Of a DNA stretch of 64,000 nt, positions 1 to 13,600 are shown in pieces; positions within the stretch are counted from its first letter, which is position 1, and each line of letters begins with the position of its first letter. A program made the position numbers and the translations under genes. Under the pieces are notes generated by a model that was not told the origin of the DNA, searched no databases, and was given only the letters and a program-made list of their open reading frames with translations. Source of the stretch: Sialis fuliginosa (taxonomy: Eukaryota; Arthropoda; Insecta; Megaloptera; Sialidae); NCBI GenBank assembly GCA_961205875.1, contig OY540812.1, forward strand, positions 11,656,001-11,720,000, in the 5' to 3' direction.

Positions 1-435
1 AGCGGGGTAGCCATTCGTCACCGTGTCACACCCTCACACACGCACTTTCCCACTCACCCACCCATCCACCTACACACCCGCTCGATGTCAGGGACGTGCT
101 GTGGTTTCGTTGTTGGTTTTTGTTGTAACATCTTTAACGTATGTATGCATGTACACTGTACATATACATACATACATATATAGACATTGTTATTTCGTTA
201 TTATATTGTGTTACACTGTTTTAATTTAGAAATCAATATGATAAAGTTTACTTTTTATAAACCAATTCAATATAAATTACATACATGTATTTTCGGTTAA
301 GTTTGAATGATGAATACAAATAAATAACTATTCTTATTTTGATACTATTAAGAAAACAAATTCCACGATCATTTTCTTAATTAAATTAAAATTTTTACTT
401 TATTTTGTTTTATTAGCCAGTTTTAAGTATACCTA

Positions 436-1117
436 CTATAATATCTCTATTTTTATATAAAAAAACCAATGTTCGTTTGTATGTGCCTTATAGACTCGGG
501 AATTACTGAATCGATTTCAATGCGGTTTTTACTAATAGTTAGATAATTTTTCTGAGCAGTATCGTGGCTATTAATATTTTATGAAAATCTCTTTATCAAA
601 TCGTGTTTATTTCCATGATGGCACAGGATACAACTGTCATTTAGGTATATAAAAACATAGTACCTAGCCATGGAATATAGAATTCTATAATTTACGATTT
701 CAGTATTTTATTAATTTTGACACAATGACATTCTAATAATTAAATATATTGATTGAAAATTGAAATATAAAGAAACATTTCACTTCCAAGAAAGGTAAAA
801 TATCGAAATTAATTATTATGATTGTTACTAACCTATTTATTTATTTATTTTTGATTTTCATACAAATTCTAAAACTAGACTTGGTATTTCCTGGGAGTTT
901 GAAAATATAATTTTACACGATTTTCTCAATAACTACTGAACGGATTTTATTCCGGTTTTCATTAATGGATAGGTAAAGTTTAGAAAATGTTCGGAAAAAA
1001 AACAATTTGCGGTGAATTCTGTGTTGTCGGCATGGTGGGTCGGCATGTCGCGTGGGCATGATTACTTTATGTTTAATTGAATTAATATCCCCACATAACA
1101 CCGGGTCCAATGCGCTA
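436..1117 (+). mobile_element. Helitron-like fragment
   Basis: The left part (about 436-560) carries the familiar stretch 'TTCGTTTGTATGTGCC', 'TAGACTCGGGAATTACTGAA', 'CGATTTCAATGCGG' seen at the front of many insect non-autonomous Helitrons. The right end at 1114-1117 is CTAG followed by T, preceded by 'CCGGGTCCAATGCG'. Helitrons end in CTRR and insert before a T. The 5' boundary is uncertain because several TA/TC starts are possible in this AT-rich run. No Rep/helicase coding sequence is present. A second 'TACTGAACGGATTT' block at 934-950 may mean two fused copies. Confidence 0.45.
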
Positions 1118-2751
1118 GTTTAAAATAAAATTAAAGAATTTGTCTAACGATATAAAAACGAAAACAAGTATCAGGTAAATAATGTGAGATAGGATATATC
1201 AACTCTGTTATTAATTTTCTAGGTTTTAAACTTGCCTTAATGATCCTGTTATAAAATAAGATTATTTTATAAAATAAACCCTTATTAGCTGTCTTATATA
1301 AACCAATTTGTAGCCCATCATTCATATAAATCAAGTAATCAATTAGAACGTATATTATATTTACATACCAACTCAATAGTCAATTAGCAATTTACATTTG
1401 TCAACAAGCTACCAACTAATTTGATAGTATGAGATTGTTTTATCGGTAACATACGGTCCTGTAACAATGGTAAATCCACGTACAACCTCCCCATCAACAG
1501 AATCGCGTTGGGTAACGACCATAGCCTACTAAATGACGTAGGAAAAGAAACCAATGATGAACGTTGCCATATGCTGTTGAATGGGGACCAAGAAAGCGTG
1601 GCTAAGTGCTTCGCGGTAGAGAATTGTGTTTGGCGGCTCAATCCATTTCGTTTCTAATACCGCTATGAATTATTATATATGTATGTCGGTTTTTATTGTC
1701 CCACGAATAACTTATGACACGAATGGAGGACAATTTAATATTTGGTAAAAAATCGATTAATCATTAATGTGTTTTGATTGCTTTTTTATTTATCATATGC
1801 CTGTCTCTTGAAAAAACGTATTTCCATCACATAAAATAAAAATTTCAATAAAACTATTGGATTATTTTACGGTTAGATAAAAGTATGAAAAACGATGAAA
1901 TGTTAAAATCAAAAATAATAAAAATCAGTGTAAATACAAATATCATAAAACTGAATTTTTTAATATGAAACATTTTTTAAACAATAAATACATCAAATTC
2001 CATGTAAAGAATTATATTACATCCACGCAAAGCATGTATGTAGATGTAGCTATGTAATAAAAAACGTGAATTGTTTCATTTTAAAGATAGAATTAACTGT
2101 GGGTGTTTTTATATGATATAGTAAAAATGATACTACCAGTTCCAAAAATATCTTTCTGTATTAAATATAACGACATCTTCAAAAGTTTGGTTTAAAAATT
2201 AATGAAAATAAAATAATGAAGTTTTAAATTTTACAAAAAAAACCCTCGAGATGTAATCAAACTAAACGGTTTATATCTCTTTCAACGTAATTTAACATTT
2301 CTTCAAAGAATGTAAGTTTAAAATTCATACAACAAGTCCCATAACAATAGTTTACGATTATTTCATAAAACTTCAAACATACTTTGTATATATATTATCA
2401 TCATATTCTCTTTGTATTATATTTTCATATACCATATTTCTACATTATGGTTTGTTTATAGTCAAACATGTTATTTGCTTCTTCTTGCACAAACTAAAAT
2501 CTAAATTTTAACTTGGGTTTAGAGTGCATATACATTTTTAGTTTCTAATAGTTTTGCATTCATGTTTGTTTTAATAAATGTATCTATATAATATGATAGT
2601 TTTTCTAAATCCTTCCTTTCAAAGTTGCAATAGGCTGGTGTCATTTTCTAAATAAATAAAATGAATATATGTACTATATATGTATATATATAATATACAT
2701 ATATAAAAACAAACTTGTTTGTTTAAACGTCAAAATTTATTAAAGAAGAGG

Positions 2752-2788
2752 AAACCGCAAGCTTTCGATTCACAGAATCATCGTCAGG
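2752..2788 (-). ncRNA. Hammerhead-ribozyme-like motif, left hairpin arm
   Basis: This is the mirror copy of the motif in the right arm, read on the minus strand, and is identical because the arms are perfect complements. The two motifs face each other head to head. In a single transcript the long hairpin would compete with folding of either motif. Confidence 0.38.
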
Positions 2789-2885
2789 CTATTAATAAAG
2801 ATTTAAATTTGAGAAAGATGTCGTTATCTCAATAAAATTCATTGAGATAACGACATCTTTCTCAAATTTAAATCTTTATTAATAG

Positions 2886-2922
2886 CCTGACGATGATTCT
2901 GTGAATCGAAAGCTTGCGGTTT
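2886..2922 (+). ncRNA. Hammerhead-ribozyme-like motif, right hairpin arm
   Basis: CTGACGA (2887-2893) fits the hammerhead core CUGANGA. One extra T follows, then GATTC-TGT-GAATC as helix II, then GAAA (2908-2911). TTTATTAA upstream and TTAATAAA downstream (near 2932-2939) could form the outer part of helix I. The helix III/cleavage region (GCTTGCGG) does not give a canonical A15.1-U16.1 pair, so activity is doubtful. Hammerheads of this minimal type are known from Penelope-like retroelements. Confidence 0.4.
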
Positions 2923-4440
2923 CCTCTTCTTTAATAAATTTTGACGTTTAAACAAACAAGTTTGTTTTTATTTTTATTTAACGTCACTACTATCATATTA
3001 TATAATATATATATATATCTATACATCTCACGTTTAAGGCTAATCATATTTTATCTACGCAAAAGCTTTTCATTAGTCGATATCTGTTATCTCTTACTAA
3101 TATCCTAATGAACGGTTTTTAAAATCTTTTGTAAAAGGAACAAAACAAAAACTATATTCTTCTTATTTTACTAAATAAACTTACTTTAACAAAAAAAAAA
3201 TAATTTAAAATTTTTAAAATACATATTAGCATATAACAAAAAAGTTATTAAGGTACGAATAAGAACTTCGTATATTGAAAATGGTGACACATGACCCATG
3301 TGACCCAGTTGTCCCATCAAATTATTTGCCGACGACTGAGATGACACGAGGAATCAACACGATACTTTAACTACATATAGTTAGAAAGATAGAGCAAAAA
3401 ATGTTCGCTGTGTTACTCGAAACGACTAACATTAGCCGTCTAGAATTAAACAATAATAAAACGTACAAACAATGGTGTAGTAAGATGTTTTGCCATTTTA
3501 TGCTAAACAAAGTTGTCATAATATACGAAAAAAAAGATCTACTCACTGCATTATGTTTTTTATCAGTGTTTCTAAGAAAAACATATTATTATTTATTTTA
3601 GTGTTATGGTCTTATTAAAATAACAATATCAAAATATAAGGATATTTATTATATTATTTATTTAAAAAAAAAAACGTAATATATTTATTTCGAATATCGA
3701 AAATACATATTGATAACAAAGAAATGATAAAAATATTCGAGCTAACAATAAGTAATAATCAATTTTATTTACTTATAATTTAATTTCGAATATGTAATTA
3801 TTAAAAAAAAAGACTAATGAAGTATTAAAAAAATAATGACTTTTAAACGTACATACTTTTAGAACTTTCCAGACAATGTCTTTACATATTAATTATCACT
3901 GAATATCTGATTGTAAGTAACGTTTAATCAATACAATAACGCTCAAATATGTATTATTTAGATATTTAATAAGTTGGATATAAGACGCGTGGCTAGACTA
4001 TGAATATAGTAATATAGTTGATTTATTTTTGTGAAGTAAAAGATGGAAGGCCGAATTTAAATCATGGTTTATTTTTATTAAGTTGTTTTTAACATTTTTT
4101 AATAACTAGTCAAAACTTTAATTACAAATTTTTTGAGACCAGCATTTTAAAATGAAACTTTTTATAAATCTCAGATACGAAAGTTTTAGTTTTTGCACTG
4201 AAATATTACAAGAACATAAACTGAATATTTTAGCATAACTTGTCTACATTAATATTTAACTTCGGTATATTTAAGCTCTGAAATATCATTTATTAAATTA
4301 TTGAATGCTTAAAACAACAAATTTGTTAGTTTTTTACAATAAACGAATTGTATTATATTCTAACAATCAATACTATTTTTTGATTTATTTTAAAATCCAT
4401 TTTTATTTGTTTTATTCTTAGTTCATTTAGTATTATTTAG

Positions 4441-5309
4441 GAGGGGTAAGGTTTTAAAGGCGAAAAAATGGCATATTTTCATGATTTTTTTTTTTGAAGA
4501 TATGAATAATGTTGGTTTATTTATTTCATATACACGTTATAGTATGACATCTAAAGTATCTTTGGAGAAATATTCAATTAAAAATATCAAAAAATAAGTC
4601 CATGACAGCGAATCTCTGGAGGCGCCTCGAAAAAAAGTTGTTATGCGGTGAACACTATAACTCGTTACCGGATCATCTAAAACAAAAAAATCAAAATGTG
4701 CTTGAAAGGTGATTTGTTTCCCTAGGTAATCAGAGAGAGTTTTTTTTTTTTCGATTTAATTATTTTTGGCAGCATTTGAAAGTGAAAAACGTGATTTTCG
4801 CTATAAAATTTCGGTGAATTTGTTATTATAAAATGAAAAACTGATTACCTGTTGATTTATGTGTAGAAATAGTGTTTAAAATTTCAAAAGGATCGGTCAA
4901 GTAGATTTTGAGTTATAATGTTCACGAACTTCAAAAATGACATTTGCGAGAAAATCGATTTAAAGTTTTTTATACTCGAACATCCAAAATTAAGCATCAA
5001 TAAAAGGGTATAATTTTTTATACTTACACAGAATCATCAATGCCAGCTTCGTACAGTGAAACACTGTCATTCAGGATGTCCAATGCATTTTTTGCTCTTG
5101 CCTAAGTTGGATTCTACCCTCTTTACTTGTACGTGCAGTTTGTCCGTATAAAAATCGAGCATGAGGGTCGGTCGCTTGAAACGCTGTATCTTCGTTAGTT
5201 TTATTCCGATTTACTTGAAATTTTGACACAATACTCTCAACATATTGTACATTCAGAAAAAAATTTAAAAAAAAAATGCATTTTAAAACCTTACCCCCCC
5301 CCCCCCCCC
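4441..5309. mobile_element. Inverted-repeat DNA element ending in poly(C)
   Basis: GGGGTAAGGTTTTAAA at 4443-4458 is matched exactly by its reverse complement at 5282-5297, giving a 16 bp terminal inverted repeat on an element of about 0.87 kb. The right end runs on into 16 consecutive C (5294-5309), so the terminus has grown a homopolymer. The interior has no open frame worth naming (a short minus-strand frame crosses the right end). No clear target duplication was found, so the superfamily is not assigned. Confidence 0.6.
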
Positions 5310-7376
5310 TTAAGAAAACACAAGTCAATGAAATGTTTTATACAAGAGCAATAAAAAAAACTGTGTATTCATTTTCCCTAAAGGTGTAATTGAAAAAAAG
5401 TAAAATTAAAACTGGTAGAAGCACTTCATGCATAAAATCTTAAAGAACATGGTCCTGTGCTTAAAGCACACTGCGCAATTAAATTCATTTATATTTCACA
5501 TAATCAATATGGCGGGTTTTAACACTATGAGACACGACGCAGTCTGCTAGTACTGCATCCGCGGGTGTACTTAACGGTATTAATAATAGATTGCGTACCT
5601 ACTCTCATCAAATTACATTTTACCTGGAGTAACAACACACTGTTGCAGAGATGAGAGATACACACGCAGGTGCTTCCATCTGGAAATGATGATTGGAATT
5701 GAAGTGCATGTAACAATATACACCGCGTAATTTCATAGCCGGAATTTATCAATATTTCAATATGTAGATACAACAAGGTGTGTTGAAGTGATTCATTACA
5801 GTGTTGGTTTGCGATGAATGGATTATAAAAGATTACTTGTTTGTTGTGAATAGATTTTAGTGTTAATATTTAATTTTTGTATCTTATTTATAACTCGATG
5901 TTTTATGTTACCCTCTTGACAACAGCCCTGTTCCTTTAATAGAGTTTACAAGGGTTGTCATCAGGAGTTTAGCAACTTCTCCCGGTTAAACGAAATAGTC
6001 CCCCAGGTTTCTAAGTTTTCTGTCCATTAAAGCAGGGCGGAAATGACTACTACAAGGAGAAAAATGGAATTGAAATTTTAGGAAAAATTTCAGTTCCTTA
6101 ATAAAAATATATTACAAACTCATTGTATTTTTAAATAAAAGATTATAATTTTTATAATAAGTCTGTAAATTATTGCAATACGGATAGTAAATTTTTACTA
6201 AAATTTGAGTATCATTTTTCTCCGTGTAGTGTTTTATACTCCCAGCAATTGCATATGTCTCTTAAAGTGACAGTAACCCGTTAACAGCCCAACTATGTCT
6301 CTAAATGTAGACTTTTCCATGCTCAAAAGTATCTTTATTAGTAACAATATTTTCTTTCTTGTATTTCAAAATCAGTAAATGCCCACGCGACTAGCTCTTT
6401 TAAAAAGTTAAAGACACCACAATCCCACTGATTGCGATCGTGGTTAAATTATATTAATATTAAAATGCCATTTTATTTATATACATTTTTCAATACGACT
6501 TATTAATATGAAAAACTTACTCTACACTTTATATATTATCTCTGACAAATGAAAATGACATTTTTTGATTTATTTTTTGTTCTACACTTACACTTGTCTG
6601 TATTATTTTTTTCTACTTGCAATTTTTCAACTGCACAAATTAGCTTTTACGACTGCAGTTTTCATTTTTGGAACTGCAGAAATAAGCTACAACTACACAC
6701 TAAAATAACCCCTAGAATGCAACATTTATAACGAAAGCATATTTATCATGTTCGCCAAGCAAGGCATGTATCTATCCTAATAATAATAATAACAATAAAA
6801 CAGGTACAAAATTATTAACAAGTATTAATCACTTAAATTGATGAATATCATGAATAAATAATATAAAATTAAAACAGGCATCTATGTAAATTTGATAAAC
6901 ATATAATTAAGTCAAATCGGCGTACGAATATTCAGACCGTAGTATTATTCAAACACAATGAAAATATATTAGCAGCCTACCACATACACGCCCACACAGT
7001 GTATACACATACATAAAATGTATACTACACATACAGACACATGGTTTTAAATACGTAAACAGTGCAGTGTTCTCGATATCGTTATAATTGTGTTAGAACA
7101 ATCATAACATCGGAACCGGCCTCGTATGTACAAAGCATCACGAGCCCTCTCTCGGATTTCACGTGTAAACAGCAAGTATATCCGTTTAATCATGTGGCGG
7201 CGGCAACAACCGGAAGCATACGGTGCGTAAAACGGCTCAACACATTTATCTCGTGCGACGCATGGGAAAATAAGTCTTAGGTAACGCGGTGTTTAGGTAC
7301 TCGTGTCCTCCAGACACAGATATATCAAGTGAAATAATCGCACTCTCTACATGTTGTACCATATCACACGCGTATG
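5310..7376. other. Intronic DNA, one short higher-GC island
   Basis: No gene or clear transposon seen. 5930-5990 has a possible short hairpin (GACAACAGCCCT with AGGGTTGTC). 7060-7310 is richer in GC and more complex than its surroundings and reads without a stop for 72 codons from an ATG at 7062, but shows no protein family; it may be regulatory. Confidence 0.4.
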
Positions 7377-8770
7377 TCAGTGGCGTGCGCAGGTGCGATA
7401 TTTGTTAATTAGCAAAATTGTACCAGTATATGAAAATTAATATTTTGTATAATTAAACAAATTTAAGATAAACATACTTATTATAGTGCTTTATCTTAAT
7501 AATTTTACTGTACGCTTATATAGGCTTACCTTATTTTTACTAATTGCAAGTAATTAACAATAGATATTAATTAAATATCAATTTTAGGGTTCTGTAGAAA
7601 ACTAGGAACCCTTATAGTTTCGTTCTGTCCGTTCATCTGTCTATATAAATATTATACCGATTAAAATGAAATTTGGTATACGGACGAATACTGATAACCC
7701 AAGAACAGAAATGATAAGATTTAAAAAAAAAACATTTTTTTGGCCCCCTTTCCATAGACTGAAAAGTATATTAAAAAAAATTTCACAAATCCATTAAGTA
7801 GGGTGTCTTTCGATAGGTCTTCTAAAATACAACAAAAAATGTTATATGACCTTTTGATTTTATCCCTTCATTTACGATATATTCGTTTTTCAAAAAATCT
7901 ATAAAAAAATACAGAATGTAGTACTTTCAATGAAAACGAACACTGTAGCAAAAATAGTTTATGAAAAATTTTGAAATAACTCTTTTTTATAAATCGTAAT
8001 AACTACGAACCCCTTTCATGTGCATGCCCAACACACACTTGGCTGTTTTATTTAATATTAATTCAATTATAAAATGTAATAAAACACCGTTTTTACATAC
8101 ATGTATCAAAATTATTCATGTGTATGTTTATAATAATGAAAGCATTTGGGTACTTGAATACAGAATATTGGAACTAAAAATATCTATAAACATAGAACAT
8201 GTGTATATAGAGTGTCCTTGCTTTTGACAAATCACTCTACCTCTAATCTATAGAAACGGAACCAAAACAATCTGTATTTAAAAAAATAATTTAATATTCA
8301 GTGAAAGTACTTGAAGTATCAAGTAATTTTTGATTTTTAGTGTCCCGTGAAAAAAGAATACTTCGGTGCCCATCCGTCTGTCACTGGCAATTTTCTCTGA
8401 AACTATTCGACGTAAAAATTTGAAATTTAGCACAGAAATAGAGTGTGATAGCCCAATTAAAGACTTGAAGTATAAAAAGTTGAATTTAGATTCTAGGGGT
8501 TAGTTTCAGGGAGTGAATTAGGAAATGGAAAAAAAATTCAAGAGCATCGTGTAGGGTGTCAAATGAAAGCTTCTTGAAGCACGAATTCAATAATATGTAT
8601 GATGTATTTTTTATGCATTTTTTAAAACATTTTTAGGGAAAAACATTTTAAAATTGCTGTCTTTCACCCTTATCACCAAAAGTAACTTTTTCTATTTTAA
8701 AATGTAGTTCATATAGTACTCTTCAAGTATCAAAAAGTACTAAGAGTACTTTTTCAAGTTTTTTTCTGTT
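7377..8770. repeat. Dispersed-repeat fragments (hAT-like end, GGGTTC family)
   Basis: CAGTGGCGTGCGCAGG near 7380 is a typical hAT-type terminus without a visible partner. At 7587 AGGGTTCTGTAG..AGGAACCC opens a dispersed repeat whose body (CGTTCTGTCCGTTCATC, then AATTTGGTATACGG, then AACCCAAGAACAGAAATGA) is also seen at 40280-40440. From 8330 a related block (GTGCCCATCCGTCTGTCACT) follows. None has coding capacity. Confidence 0.45.
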
Positions 8771-9920
8771 CGTAGACTACATTTATAGTGGCGATAGTCT
8801 CACGGTCAAGTACCGACATCGATCGATTATATTTCCATAGTTAATATGTATTATATTAAGTCAGAAATAAATATAAAACTCTCAAATTATTTTTTAGAAA
8901 TGGCGATATTCAAATAATTAGATAAATTAAAGAAAATACTGAATTGATTACCTTAGGTTTCTAGATAATATTTAATTTCTCCACCACTGTAATAGAATAC
9001 AAGAACATATTTCTTGTTTACCTTTATACAAGATTTTCTTCCGTTCTTGTCCTCTCTACCCCGTTGTCAGCAAAAATGTGTTATTATAATTTCAAAATCT
9101 GAGATGAAAAAAAAGTTAATTTATAAATATATTATTCATTAATGCAGGGATTCATCATACTCTAATAAATTAAATTCAGTTGAAGAGAATAAGAGTAATA
9201 TGTTATTATATTCTACTTTTTTTCTTTCGCACATGCCATACATTTTTTATCGAGATTGCGGAATAGACTGAATTTTTATAAAATGTTATTATTTGATAAA
9301 CACTTTTCAGTATGATATTTTTGTAATGTACATACTGCTCTATTTAATTAATTACTTATGTAAATTAAGGTGTTTAATTATAATTTATCACGCAATATAA
9401 CAACTCATAGCACAAAACTTTTTATATATTTTATTAGTTTGAAATTTTAAACAATATTAATAATACAAATTTATATAAAAGAGTGAATGAGTTTAATAAT
9501 GTATATTAACAAACACTTTAAAATAAATAACTTTTAATTACGCGAACATGCTACAATAATACGAGAGTACAAACATATATTATTGAAATTATAAAACCAT
9601 AATTCAGTATGATATTGATTTACTTTTTAATTAAAGCAATGCGTGCGCTTCACAAAAATTAATCTCTCGAGACTAAATACGCAATTAAATTTTAATATTC
9701 CTGTTATAAATGGGAACTTTTGAAATATTTAAATAATAAATGTACACAGTACCGGATTTGTTTAAGGTCATAGTTATAAAAAAAAACGTGAATACGTATA
9801 CTATGTAAATTGTGTGAAAAATTATACCCAAAAATTATAAGCAGCTATAAAATTTTATATATTCACATAAGTAGTAATGTTAATAAATAAATGACATACA
9901 GTTAGCATATTTAAAATTTG

Positions 9921-10020
9921 TTCACAACACATACAACGTCTGGAACTGTTAGGATCCTGATGAGGACTTCATGTGAAGTCGAAACACGTGTCGAGTGACA
10001 TTGTTTTATTGTGGTTAAGG
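9921..10020 (+). ncRNA. Hammerhead-ribozyme-like motif (Penelope/SINE type)
   Basis: CTGATGA (9957-9963) is followed by one G, then helix II GACTTC-ATGT-GAAGTC, then GAAAC (9981-9985), a two- or three-pair helix III (AC-ACGT-GT) and C at 9992, the expected cleavage base in a GUC triplet. Helix I could use TC/GA next to the core and ACAA/TTGT and CACAA/TTGTG further out. The downstream arm GAGTGACATTGTTTTATTGT is complementary to the upstream arm preserved in the related motif at 19.2 kb, which suggests the family originally had a long helix I. The extra base after CTGATGA recurs in all four copies in this window. Confidence 0.5.
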
Positions 10021-10142
10021 TGTATAATTTTAGTTTAAGATACAACGTATATATTATTATACATATCACCGACTCATTGCTGGCGATACGATCAAAAGAC
10101 AATCTGTGATGCTGAACATTTAATTCTAAATGTCCAATCTAC

Positions 10143-10604
10143 AATAACTCGGTCAAGATATACACGGGTTTATGTCATAAGGGCTTCGAAGTACGTACTA
10201 CGTGGACTGTTTGTTGAAAAAAATAAAATAGGATCATATTCTACTAATTGAGATATACATTTCGACACCCCACATGCCTAGATATGAAAATAAAAATACA
10301 AAATTCTATTCTACCCCTCCCTATTTCTCTAAAATTTGAATTGATATTTTTGACTTTAGTATTTGTCGTTGATAATCCCACCAAAGCCTCGTTACTAATT
10401 TTTTTTTCAGATTTTTTGAACCAGTAGTTATCCGAGTTAGATGGGGGGACAAAATCAAAATACTGCTAGCGCCATTTTTGAGTTATAAAAAATAATAAAT
10501 AGGGTCAAATTAAACTGATTGAGATCTATATTTTTCTTTGAGTGAGAAGGACGAATGGGCGGACAACAAAGTGAGGTTAATAGAGTTTCTTCGAAACCCT
10601 AAAA
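10143..10604. repeat. Dispersed repeat, copy of the 27.5 kb family
   Basis: Shares ordered blocks with 27472-27970: 'GGTCAA..ATA.ACGGGT', 'CATATTCTACTAATTGAGAT', 'GACACCCCAC.TGC.TAGAT', 'CCCCTCCCT', 'GTAGTTA.C.GAGTTAGA.GG' and an end 'CG.AACCCTAAAAAA'. The terminal GGAACCC matches the GGGTTCC start of the 7.6 kb repeat in inverted sense, so these may be the two ends of one family. Confidence 0.55.
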
Positions 10605-13600
10605 AATGAATGAAAGGTATTAAAATTAAATTTAAAAAAATAAAAATAAACTTCGAAAAATATTTTTTTATATTGCAAATGAAGCAAATTATGTATGTAC
10701 ACATTACGAACTGTAAATTAAAATTATAAAAAAAAAAAACATCTCACGTACCATTCTACCTTACACATTCCATGTACCTGGCTTCCCTGTATGTATAAAC
10801 CTACGATGACGATCCCATCAGCACCATCCTCTTCTATTTTGTGTCCCTGTTAATTCCCACAACAATGCAAAGCATAACATAAACATGAAGATAGCGCTAA
10901 TAAACAGCACTGAACTGTTAGAAAAGGAACAAATAAGCCAACACCACTACGCCATCTTCATCTTTGAATTAGTAACAAGTTTATTCCTGAATTAAATTAT
11001 TATTCACGATAGAGGTTCTATAATACTCGAGTCTTAAATATTTTTTATTTTTTTATTTAAGTTATTGGCCATCGGGCGTAGCCCCTCAGCCAGCCTTGAA
11101 CCGTATTGTAAATATATATTTTTTTTTATTTTTTATTTCTGTTATTATTTTTTTAACGTTATTCTATATTTTATGTTTTTTTTTTCCTTTTTTTGTTTGT
11201 TTATTTCTATTAGTATTTGCTGACTACCTAATTAATATAGACATCACTTGGGATACATATTTGTTAATTTGATTTGTTTTCTCCAAAATTAAAAATACGA
11301 TATGCTCGTATAATAAACCTTTCATAAATACGGGTCTGTCTGTACGTTCTTACGCGTAGTATCAATTATAAATTATCATAAAATGTGCCTATTTTTATTG
11401 CTCCATGTAATTTCGACTATAACTCTATAACGGCTGCCATAAAACAAATTTAGTGCAATACAGCAAACTATTAGTTAATAAATTATATTATTACTAAGCT
11501 AATTTGATTGGCAGAATTCATGATTTTATGAAATGACTGTAACACAGTTGTAGAATTTCATTTGTTTTTATGATACGGATCATAATTTTGTTATGTATTT
11601 CGCAAATGTTGATTTTGAAGATAATTACTATTTTGTATGTATGACATAATAATTTCAAACGAAATTTTAATTTAATAGAAAACTTTAACGTTAAAATTTA
11701 AATATATCATATGTTCATAAATTTTATTGACATTCTCACACTCTTGTTTATCTTCCCCACTTTATTTATAAAATAACCACACCAGTGGAAGTCATGATTA
11801 CAAATTAATATTACATATTCATGTATATACTTTATAGTTTAGCATATTTATAATTGTAATTATAAATATATTTTAACCAAATGAAAAAATAAATTTTCTT
11901 ATAGTAAACAGAATCATACATTAAGATAGATATACAGGATGTTTCAGCACTGTCATGCCAGACTTAGTCAGTAAATTAAGAAATATATTTTAAGCAAAAA
12001 AAAAACAAAAAACATTATATGAACATGTGTTCGGAAATTTTTCGTGAGGGGGCTACAGCCTTCCAAAGATTTTATTCAAAATTAGTTTTTATTTAATATC
12101 TTAAGAACCCATTGTGATACAGTTACGAAATTTGGTACAGGGTTTAGTATTAATAAGTTATATCGATTTCCAGTATTAACCAATTATAATTTAGACCAGG
12201 GTTGTATGGGGCCAGTAGGCGCATCGATTTTTATCTTTTATTTTTTTGTTTTTTAATTTTTTTCTTGAGTTAGACATTTGAATAAGACTGTATGACACAA
12301 AATATACAAAAATATATTTTACTCATTTATCATAGGATAAACCATTTACGAGAAATATCGATGCAAAAGAAAGCATGCAGAATTTTACATAATACGGATG
12401 CTTCAAATTACAAAAAATAAATTTATATTCTGGTTCTATAAATATACCTCCAAAAATTTATCCTTATCACAAATATCCATTTAAAGTATCGCTTTTTAGT
12501 TGTTAGTAAAATATACTTACTTGCAACAGCAATAGAACTGGTTATAGGTCTAAGAGGACACTTATTAGTGCTAAATAATCCTGTATATTCGAAATAAAAT
12601 AAAAAATATGAATAATAAAATGCGAACACCTGTTCAATAAAAATTGCGTAACAAACACCATCAATGATATTTTTTTAAATTCAGTATGACACAGTAGATT
12701 TATACTTCATGATATGAAAGAAGATGTAGGTTATTATGAATAATGGTTTTCCTTGCGTACTTTAAAGTTTCCCTTCTCCTACGTTACTCATTTTTATAGC
12801 TTGCATAAAATAAATAACATTCCGTTTTAAATATTTTGAAGGAAAAGTTTAAATATTTCATGTATTAATTATGCTCAATTTATTAATTTATGGTTTTATA
12901 ATGTACCTACATACTGTTAGATGGAATGTAAAATAATATATACTTTATTGTATTCTTTATTAATCCATAGTAGGTATGTACGTATGTATATAAATAATTC
13001 AGTTGATATGATTACCTTCCTTTATAATTAATTTTTATTGATACCTCGATTATACCTTATACATTTATTGGAAGTCAATAATTAGTATTATATTAATATA
13101 CATATTTTAATATTATATTGTCGTAAATTCATTGATAAAAATATTACATTCTTCAAATTATAATAAAATTATTATAATAATATATATTAATATTAGGTAA
13201 TTTCAAATTTCTTCTCGTTGTTTAGAGTCAAACAGAATTCATCAAATTCAAATTACTCTCCAATACACAAACAATATTTTATCTAGTCTGTTTGTTTAAA
13301 ATTAACTCTTGATATTGCATTTCGTAATAATTTTGTTTTAATGGAAAGCATGCATGTTGTTTTAAGCTGAAATTATGATAAAATTATCCTAACAAACAAC
13401 AAAAAAATAATTAAGTTTCTTTATTTACATGACTAGTGACATTATTTTTGCACAACATGCAAAACTCGCTTTATTTTAGCCAAATGAATGGCAAAAAAGC
13501 TAATTTAGTTTTATGTGCGTCATCAAACGGAATTTCTTAATGCAAATGTATTCGTACAAACAAATTAAAAACAACAATTTTTTACTTACAATTAGACGAC

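Larger units (their letters stand above)
2703..2971. repeat. Perfect inverted repeat, 131 bp arms, 7 nt loop
   Basis: Bases 2703-2833 are the exact reverse complement of 2841-2971, with a loop of 7 bases (2834-2840). I compared the arms base by base and found no mismatch. Each arm contains a hammerhead-like motif (see separate entries). Perfect arms in such AT-rich neutral DNA suggest a recent fold-back event, or an assembly or library artefact. Weak outer complementarity (TATATAATATGATAGT at 2585-2600 against 2988-3003) may mark an older, larger inverted structure. Confidence 0.95.
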
